Shown here one piece after another: positions 56,046-64,000 of a stretch of DNA of 64,000 bases. Source of the stretch: Microvelia longipes. Lineage: Eukaryota > Arthropoda > Insecta > Hemiptera > Veliidae. The number at the start of each line of letters is the position of its first letter. Within the stretch, counting starts at the first letter, position 1. The DNA is taken from positions 24,368,771 to 24,432,770 of the forward strand of contig JACMZG010001870.1 of assembly GCA_018340805.1 (NCBI GenBank). Direction: 5' to 3'. Position numbers and translations under genes: made by a program. The notes under the pieces are model-generated. The model searched no databases. It saw nothing but the letters and a program-made list of their open reading frames with translations, and was not told where the DNA came from.

Positions 56046-57645
56046 GCGGTAACCCGTACCCGATTTTTATTCTTAAGTAAACATTTTATTACAGTACTTG
56101 AAAAGGGAAACAAACATTGAGTTGTAGAAAGCTTAAATAAATATAAATCCTGAAAGTAAGTTATTAAAAAAGAAAACTCTTTTCGATTCAACATCTTAGA
56201 TAATTTGCTCTTTTTAAATATCTTTTCTTTCTACATCATTTATTTTATTTATGTCTTCTCATAAGTTTTTCAGGACGACAAAATGAAATTGATTTGTGTT
56301 ACGATTTGTTTGATGTTAAAAATGTTATAAGATATAACGAATGTTTTTGTGTAAAAAAAATGCATTCATTTCGAAATTTATATTTTATAGAGTTATGTAT
56401 TGTTATATTATAGAATAAAGTAATGTCGATTTTATATAGATAACTGGTCTTTAGGTCACCGCCTTCTCAGACGTACCACAGATTTATTTATCTGCAAAGG
56501 TATTTGAGGATAGGGTTTGAACAAGGGTGATGGATTAAGGAATCATGGAAGTGATTGTACTGGGATACAGAAAGGTCTCGGACAAATGAAACATTATAAG
56601 GTCATTGTGGAGAGTAAAGATACAAAAAAGGAGCATTTGTTATGGTTCGAAGAAATTTAGATTGTAGGATTTATAGACAATTGGAAAAAAGTCTCGGTGC
56701 TATCCTACACTTCCAGATCATAGGCACATGCTGGCTTCAAAGACATATTTTAGATTTTAGGGTAATTATATTACTCAATGTTTATTTGGACCTAAATAAC
56801 TCAGAGAGTGTCTACTTAGAGAGCAAAGTTATTAATAGGAAAAAGTATTCAAAATTTATTTTTTTGTAAATCGGATCCATATAATTCGTTCGTTTACATT
56901 TATTTTCAACCAGGGTTCAAAAAGAGTTGATAATACTAGATCTTATCTGAAACGGTTACATGACTATAATGGATAGATAGAATTGCTTTTCATGGACACA
57001 GATGTTTTGTAATATTATAGGGTATAAAAGGAGTAAAGGATGAGACCTTTTATATGTTGGTAACTTTGATTTTCTAAACGTTCTGTCAGGTGCAAATGAA
57101 AGAAACAACCAAATATTTCTTTGATTATAGATAGATTATTATCTAGAACTGTTTTGATAAGCTGGAACTGGTTTCATCTGTAAGATCTAAAAGATCTGTC
57201 TTTTCCATACGAATCATTTTAATTAAGTATAAAATTTCTCTCTTATCATTTTCAGAGATTTACAAAGAAAAGGTTTCCCAAGAAAATGTTCAATTATTAA
57301 TTGATCATGTTTTGGAGCATAGGGATGATATTTACAAAATAATAATCCTGTATTTGAATCTATAAACAATATATTTCTGTAGATAAAATGTATGCGTGGC
57401 AAATCAAGAATAACATAAAAAAAATCGGCTGATAAAATTTATACTACTTACTACTACATTATACCTCCATATTCATGAATGAATTCGGTAATGAATTAAA
57501 GCAAACTTATAGTTACATTTTTATTTTTATTTAGTTTAGTTTACTAGTCTAGTTAATAGAATCCTCTTGCAAAAGGATAACCCATTTATAGAAAATATAC
57601 AATGTATGCAATTTATTAATCTTCATATTATGGGAATTAATTGAC
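56046..57645. other. AT-rich DNA, no gene supported
   Basis: The frame 56642-56869 shows no motif. No repeat seen. Confidence 0.4.
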
Positions 57646-58085
57646 TTATTACGGTAACAAATATAGTCTACTTATTAAGGTAACAAATGAAGTCTACTTA
57701 TAACGTTTACAAATGAAGTCTACTTATTACGGTAACTAATGAAGTCTACTTATTACAGTAACAAATGAAGTCTACTCATTACGGTAACAAATTATTTCTA
57801 CTTATTACGGTAACAAATGAAGTTTACTTATAACGGTAACAAATGAAGTCTACTTATTACGGTAACAAATGAAGTTTACTTATAACGGTAACAAATGAAG
57901 TCTACTTGTGACAGTAACATTGAAGTCTACTTGACGGTAAATTCAAGTCTAACTTGTGACGGTAACAATTCAAGTCTACTTTTTACGGTAAAAATTATTT
58001 TACTATTACGGTAAAAATGAAGTCTACTTATTACGGTAACAAATTATGTTTAACTAATTGAACTTATTTCGGTAAGAAATGAAAT
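57646..58085 (+). repeat. 26-bp tandem repeat, about 16 units
   Basis: Unit TCTACTTATTACGGTAACAA followed by ATGAAG, with point changes and some shortened units after 57900. No spacers, so not CRISPR-like. Confidence 0.92.
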
Positions 58086-58489
58086 TTATAGTTACAAAGT
58101 CTAAATCTAAGTTAAATTTTCTAAATCTAGTTTAGACGCTATAAAAGTTTAGAACATTTATTTATAAGACTAAATAAATGTTAATTCATTTGTTTATGTT
58201 TATCTATTATATTATTGCAATTTCATAGAAAGTCTTCTACTTTATCTCTCTTATAGCTTGAAAGTCTACTTAAATTCTCTATTTCTGGTTAGAACGTCTA
58301 TTAAAGTGTTCTGTACTAATTAAAGAGTCATTCTCTACCCCAATGAATGGAAAAATATCGTGCAAAAATTTAATAAAACATTATACATAGGAGGGTCCTC
58401 TGTCTTCGAAGCGGGAACGCCGCGGAATGGCTGAGTTATAAAAATGAGATGGGCTGATAAATTTATTTTTGTCTTTTTTATAGTTTATT

Positions 58490-58580
58490 AATCGAGGCCG
58501 TTAAGGCGTCAGTCTTTATACTTACCTTTGACATCACAAAGATCTTGGGTTCGCATACGAGGTTACGCTCTCAGTTTATA
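58490..58580 (+). mobile_element. tRNA-derived SINE fragment, copy 1
   Basis: CGAGGCCGTTAAGGCGTCAG (58493-58512) resembles a tRNA D-arm/A box that has lost a few bases, and GGTTCGCATAC (58548-58558) resembles the B box. The spacing and CTTTGACATCACAAAGATCT variable-arm-like segment suggest a type II (Leu/Ser-like) tRNA ancestor. Shared with 46424-46515. Not a functional tRNA: no closed acceptor stem. Confidence 0.6.
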
Positions 58581-59361
58581 TATTATTATTTTTCAATTAA
58601 ACTATTGGCAACTTTAGATTACACTTTAAACGTAACGGTTGCCACTACTACTTAAGGTGGTACCCGAAGGGGTTATACCTGATAAGATGCAAGACTCTAA
58701 ATGGGCATTCTTATTATTATTTTGGTATTACGTATTGTAGGTAACATAATATAAAAGGTTTTTTTTCTTGGAGCAACTTGAGTCAACATATGTATCAAGT
58801 GCAAATACAATATTACATCCGTTATTTACGTTAATAGATAAATTATCTATTTATTTAAAATAATGTATGCAATATATTCAATGTGCAAGTGTTATGTAAC
58901 TGGGTATTTTTTTTCATAACATATATATTCTATTATCGTTGCTTATATAATTAATACTTCATATTTAAAAATTAAGATTAAGTACACTTATTTTACTGGG
59001 TTGTAAGTGTATGTTTTTCTTAAGGCCAAGATTTTCTTTACTTTCTTGTAAATGAAATCCCTGAAACCAGTGTCTAGGAATTCTAGCTAGAGCAATTTAT
59101 AATCCTTTTCTTTTGCTAGTTTTCTTTTAGTCTTTAAACTTTGTACTTTCTTTGCAACGTTTCTGTTTTTTTGGTTTGGCTCAAGATAAATCTTTGTCTT
59201 AGAGTGATACCTTTTTAAAAGTCTTTTTGACAGAAATAAAAACAAACGGCTTGATAGGTAAAGGAAAACTAAAATAAGAAAGACATTAGCTAGCCATTAT
59301 AGAGCAGACTTAGAGTTGAGTTATATACAGAGGTGTATCGAGAAAAGACAAAAATAGAAAA
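58581..59361. other. AT-rich DNA, no gene seen
   Basis: No supported signal. Confidence 0.4.
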
Positions 59362-60053
59362 AATTCTGGCGCGGTGTGTCCGCATGTCGGGCGATTTCCT
59401 TTGATGCGTGTTTCCGTGCTTTTTATATAAGTTTACAACTACTAAATAAATAATCCGGCGCGTGGTCCGCTGTCGGCGAATTTCATTTAGAATACGTGTT
59501 TACGTGCTAAACAACCATTTTCTTGCTTATGCAAGAAACCATGCCCATTGCGTGGTTCCGGTTCATGCTTAGAACCTAAAGCAGTTACTTCAATTGTCAA
59601 GCACTGCTCGTAACTCATTTTGTCTGTATTTCCAAAGGAAATGCGCTAAAACCTTTAAAGATAACTAACTAAGCTTAAAGATAAGTAACTAAGCTTTAAA
59701 CTAGTGCAATAATAGAGCGTACTTCTAATTTTAGAGGCATAGTTTTTGGCAACCAACTGGATATTATGCGCATTTCCTTTGAAAAATACAGACAAAATGA
59801 GTTACGAGCAGTGCTTGACAACTGAGTAACTGCTTAGGTTCTAAAGCATGAACCGGTACACGCAATGGGGCATGGTCTTACATAAGCAAGAAATGGTTGT
59901 TTAGCACGGAAACACGTATTCTAAATGAAATTCGCCCGACAGCGGACCACCGCGCCGGAATTATTTATTTAGTAGTTGTAAACTTATATAAAAAGCACGG
60001 AAACACGCATCAAAGGAAATTCGCCGACATGCGGACCACCGCGCCAGAATTTT
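59362..60053. mobile_element. Foldback element copy 2 (nearly full palindrome)
   Basis: Arms 59362-59700 and 59715-60053 are near-exact reverse complements; each holds an outer terminus (TTCTGGCGCGGTG...CGCATGTCGGGCGA...CGTGTTTCCGTGC) and an inner one (CGGCGCG.TGGTCCGCTGTCG...AATTTCATTTAGAATACG). The two-terminus arm structure equals that of copy 1 at 2960-3715, so the nested arrangement predates both insertions. Better preserved than copy 1. No coding capacity. Confidence 0.88.
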
Positions 60054-61998
60054 ATAATTACATTCTTATTTAAAATAAAATTTACATATTTCATATTTGC
60101 AAAATGATACAAAGACGAGAGATGTATTTTCTTTGACTTTAAATATAATAACCTCTTTGTAAATTATTAATTAATTGGCTCAGGCTATTTTTAGGAAATA
60201 TAATTCCTTGTTCACTGGCAAAATCTGCTTTGAAACAATAATATAATTATTTAATTTTAATTCAGTTAAGTTAATTGGTACGGGTGTATCCTTTCCTAGT
60301 ATAAATAAGTATTGTTGGATATTTTCATTTACATAAAAAAGGTATTTAGAAAACCGTCAAGTTTGTCTGGTCTCCGCTAATTTTTAGTCAACCATCTACG
60401 GATTGGATAAATAAAAAATAAATAAATTAAAAATAAAAAAAAATTAAAACGTGAATATAAGGATTAAACTTAAAAATCCTCAGCTTTATGCTGATTTAAA
60501 TAAATATGTATGTAATTCATTAAACATTTATGTTGTATTTTTTCAAATACAATATTATAAACAATCAAAACGGATATTATTATTATTATTATTTAGAAAG
60601 CCGTCAAATTTTTCGGGTCTTCGCTATTTAGTCACCATCTACGGATTAGGTTGATACTTTTCAACTTTTATCATCAAATGTTGAGTTTAACTCAGCGAAA
60701 AAAGGTTATTCTTGGCTGGGATTGTCTTGCACAGTAATATTATACACACATTTAGCTGAGAGTGATCATGTATGAAACAGTAAAAGCATGAGTGATGAAG
60801 AGATTCGTACTAAGAAAGAGTAAGCAATTTAAAAAACATGTTAAGCGAACAAGAGACAAAAATAACTTTAAGATAGTTTTCTCTAAAATAGCACGAAGAA
60901 AAACATCCAATCTGGCTAGTTTCAACCTATAGTTTTTAGCTTACTTTCAACAGTTCCCTACTAATGGATCTGCACTTCCTTCTCTTAATGGAACCAAACC
61001 CTAAAAACCATTAATGGTTTTTTTCACCGATGCGATGCCTTCACATACATTGACTAAAACTTTTTGGTGTATTGATTTTTTTAGAAGTGGATTTATTTAG
61101 GATTTAAAGTTTTTTTTCGACAACCCATTATTTGTTTTTAAAAAAGTTTTATGTTTGTAATAGCAGTGAATGAATTTGTTTAGTTATAGCTTTACGAGGG
61201 TTTAGAAGTGTTTTTATTTTTAATACATTGTTCTTTAGATTTTGAAAAAAACCATTTCCACAGTATATTTTTAAATGAATTCAGTATTGTTTGGATCTGT
61301 TTTTGAGAAATGAATTTTAAATTTTACTTTATACTTACAACATAAATACTATAGGCGCTTATACCGTAGACCGCAATTAACTATTTAGATTTTTTTTTTA
61401 ATTCCTCCTCTATTTTAATTGATTTTCATTGAAATTGATTTCATGAAAACGACGCTTATTATGTTCTCTTAATTAGTTTTTAATAATTTTATTACCTTTA
61501 AAGAGCATTTTTTTGCAATTCTTCAATATTTTCTATATCTATTCTACGAAGCATTTTTTTATGCTTATGTCTAAGTAGTACGTTATTTTAATATAATACA
61601 ATCATAAACATGTTACAAAAAAGCATTATAAATATCAGTGCTGATGTGCTGTTGTGATGTTGATGTGAAGAAATGCTTTATATTTTGATAATGTTCTTTA
61701 AAAGGAGTAAATGAGTAAAGGAAAGAGGGTAAAAGATATCGAATTTGAGTAGAGTGTTTTTAAGTACGATAGAGACGATCGAGAGCTATTAAAGGAGGAC
61801 ACTTTTCGCTTTACTATATTCTGACACTAGTTAAAATATTTTGCTATCAGTAAACTTATTCATTTTAGCTTTTAAAAAAATATATGTCAAAGGTTTAAAT
61901 GTTTTTATCGTTGGATATAACAAAATATTAATGATGGTTATTATTATATCTCAAGATCATTTGTTATGTGCAAATATGTTATTTTCACATAATACCAA
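60054..61998. other. AT-rich DNA, no gene supported
   Basis: TTTTTAGTCAACCATCTACGGATTGG-like text occurs twice (about 60380 and 60630), marking a diverged ~250-bp duplication. No coding motif. Confidence 0.4.
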
Positions 61999-62026
61999 TG
62001 CTTTAGTAACATTGATATGTTACTAA
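61999..62026. repeat. Perfect 12-bp-arm hairpin
   Basis: CTTTAGTAACAT and ATGTTACTAAAG around TGAT. Confidence 0.85.
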
Positions 62027-62144
62027 AGTTATCAGAATGTAGTGTAATTTTGAAAGTCGGCAATATTATGGTATCCTCTAATTTAAATTTTAAATTTACC
62101 AAAAATAACAACAAAATTACCATATTTGGGTAACAACTATCAAA

Positions 62145-62225
62145 ATAATAATGGTAAATATAAACTCGCTAGAGTTAATTTACTGGAGTTAGAGACCATT
62201 TTCGAGTCTAGGACCATGTTTTCCT
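62145..62225 (+). repeat. Dispersed repeat related to 11411-11905
   Basis: ATAATAATGGTAAATATAAA, CTCGCTAGAGTTAATTTACT, GAGACCATTTTCGAGTCTAG, GACCATGTTTTCC in the same order as 11820-11905. Confidence 0.6.
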
Positions 62226-62990
62226 CTTATCTTCAATGCAAATTTTTAATATTGGTGCATCTGAAATGTTGTTTAATAGCGATTCAAATCTTACAAGATT
62301 TTTACGCGGAGTAAATGATTATGCTTTTCGAGCGGATGATTCATTTTGGGAAATGCCTCCTAATGGCTTTGCAAGCGGCTGATGCGCAAATTTCCGAGAC
62401 AGCGTGGTGGCCCTTATTTTATATATAGGCGTTGGTGAATTTTTTTCAAAAAATATGTAACTTTGTATTGTAGTTTTTTCCGTGTTTTAATAGAAAAAAG
62501 AAAGCAAAATGTAAAAAGTCCTTCAATTTTCTCGTATATTCTATAGCTATTTTATTTTTTATCTCTCTTGTACTGGTTCTATAGTTTCATTTTGTCATGA
62601 TCGACCGCACTGGTTTTATTCTAACTGAAATTTATGCTACTTTTTTCAAGGGGAAGAGTAAGAGAGAATAAATTGGAAAAGATGGAATAGATAGGGAAAA
62701 ATCATCTATATGTTCGATTGGAAAAAATGGAACAGAAAAAAAATGAAAAAAAAAGAAAAAAGATTAATCATCCCTTATCTTCGCAGGGTAGAAACTGGTG
62801 TTTTTATACTATTTGATATAATCTTTTTTGTAATAATTTTTAATATGAATAGTTAAATTTTTATGATGTATCTTGTAACAAAACGTTATTTAAATGATTA
62901 ATATATTATTATTATTACTTGACTAAGCATGCTCGTTTATTTAAATTATTTAATTTATAACATTGTCTTCATCTTATCTATAATATATAA
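62226..62990. other. AT-rich DNA, no gene seen
   Basis: No supported signal. Confidence 0.4.
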
Positions 62991-63036
62991 TTTCTTTATT
63001 AATACTTTATTTTCTTTTTGTGTTTCAGGTAAGTTA
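62991..63036 (+). promoter_or_regulatory. Candidate recursive-splicing (ratchet) site
   Basis: TTTATTTTCTTTTTGTGTTTCAG immediately followed by GTAAGTTA (junction 63028/63029), with branch-like TTATTAAT about 30 bases upstream. Same strand and same perfect 3'ss-5'ss fusion as 26567/26568, 36.46 kb away; surrounding sequences are not otherwise similar, so this is not a repeat copy. Confidence 0.62.
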
Positions 63037-63406
63037 CCGTTTTGAACTAAAACTACCTCCACCTACTTTAAATTTGTTTGTAAGTTTATTCCTACAGCTT
63101 TTTTTTATCTATACGAAATAGAGTTATAGATGTAGAAATGAAATATATCACATATGTAATGTTTGAAATATCAAATATTAAGATTATCTTATAATTTCAA
63201 TACTTCACGTTTTAAAAGATAAAAACAACCTTAAACTGTACATGCTTATCCATATGTCACTTGTAACCAAGTGGTTAAGTGATAAGTGACAACTTAAATG
63301 TTTTAATGTTCGAGGACTCATACAATTATTTTAATTGTAAATTTATTTTTTGAGGTAGTACGTAATTGAGCACTTTATTGGACCGTTTTTAGGATGAGAA
63401 GCCAAT

Positions 63407-63457
63407 CATTATTGTCTTAGGAGGTATTTAGTAATTTCACCTCCGAGGACAATAATG
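63407..63457. repeat. 19-bp-arm imperfect hairpin
   Basis: CATTATTGTCTTAGGAGGT and ACCTCCGAGGACAATAATG, 17 of 19 paired, loop of 13 bases. Confidence 0.75.
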
Positions 63458-63892
63458 AATGTAAAATAACTCCTAGGACGTAAAAGTAATTCATATGTTC
63501 CGCCATTACTGTAATGTAGCGTGTTCAAAAAAACAATCTGTGGTTAAAACTTCATGAGTTTTCTTTAAAAACGTTCATTTTGTTTCTGTTTTTGTTCGTA
63601 GACTAATTTTTTTTCGTTTTTAAAAGGTGTTCTAATTGACAATTTTTGTGTGTTTATTTGTAAAGCTTTTACATTTTTGAGTAAAAGTGTGAAAGCTATG
63701 GATGAATTTAATGACGACGATATATGGAGTTAATAATAATTGGAAGTTTGTTTTTTTTCAATTAAGTATATAGCGCAGTTTAATGAGAGCTATTTTTTGA
63801 TTTTTTTAATGAGTGCTTTAGTTAATGAGTGCTACTCAAAAAAAATAGTGTATGCCATCCGCTGAGAATGTCTTACGTCTTGGCAATTTTTC
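63458..63892. other. AT-rich DNA, no gene seen
   Basis: No supported signal. Confidence 0.4.
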
Positions 63893-63913
63893 CCGACTCG
63901 CTTCGCTCGTCGG
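63893..63913. repeat. GCGAAGC-type mini-hairpin with CCGAC/GTCGG arms
   Basis: The arms CCGAC and GTCGG flank TCGCTTCGCTC; the core holds GCTTCGC, the complement of GCGAAGC. Confidence 0.75.
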
Positions 63914-64000
63914 TAAATCTAATTACCGTGGTATAAAGACACACTTCTCAGCCTTATGCATAAATAATATTATTTATTATGAAAATTTAAATATTTATTA

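Noticed and set aside
57646..58085. CRISPR-like regularly repeated 26-mers
   Set aside because: Units are contiguous with no unique spacers and the DNA is eukaryotic; it is a minisatellite.
58490..58580. Functional tRNA gene
   Set aside because: No closing acceptor stem, damaged A box and a diverged sister copy; a SINE fragment fits better.

Overview
The window is AT-rich nuclear DNA of an animal, most likely an arthropod. It is crowded with transposon wreckage, carries animal-type Jockey, Penelope-like and Ty3/gypsy elements, and has no bacterial gene layout. I cannot name the species. No intact host protein-coding gene is visible. Two sites with a pyrimidine tract followed by CAG|GTAAGT (26.57 kb and 63.03 kb, both + strand) look like recursive-splicing ratchet points. 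My reading is that the whole window may lie inside one very long + strand intron.

Layout. 0-6.7 kb: AT-rich DNA, a 149-bp tandem repeat, a foldback element, microsatellites and a near-perfect palindrome. 7.0-11.4 kb: a terminal-inverted-repeat (TIR) element interrupted by a 3.6-kb array of ~315-bp units, each carrying a hammerhead ribozyme; the array switches strand once. 11.4-13.6 kb: small TIR elements and a 5'-truncated Jockey-type LINE with poly(A) and a target duplication. 16.0-18.6 kb: a Penelope-like element (PLE) on the - strand between two (TA)n tracts, with a hammerhead-like relic near its 3' end. 21.7-22.2 kb: a second, short insertion of the hammerhead element with its own target duplication. 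23.8-25.5 kb: two TIR elements. 27.3-31.9 kb: a complete but frameshifted Ty3/gypsy element with 144-bp LTRs and a GTCT target duplication. 34-43.9 kb: minisatellites, a 0.2-kb GC-rich hairpin cluster and TA tracts. 46.4-53.7 kb: a SINE, a ~285-bp repeat, a GCGAAGC-bearing array, and a 3-kb stretch where that array dissolves into noisy G-rich sequence. 54-64 kb: 5S-like and tRNA-like short repeats, a 26-bp array, a second foldback copy and the second ratchet-like site.

Most interesting. The ~315-bp unit has every hammerhead core element: a GUC cleavage site, CUGAUGA, a 4-bp stem II with GACG loop, GAAAC and a 5-bp stem III. It occurs as two independent insertions with essentially the same outer ends, flanked by 12-bp and 14-bp direct repeats, so it behaves as a mobile non-autonomous retroelement (retrozyme-like) rather than an ordinary satellite. 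Its stem I is only the self-complementary GGCGCC, which suggests cleavage as a paired double hammerhead. A PLE, the class proposed to move such elements, lies 5-9 kb away. A second theme is a dispersed mini-hairpin centred on GCGAAGC whose flanking arms change sequence from locus to locus but stay complementary.
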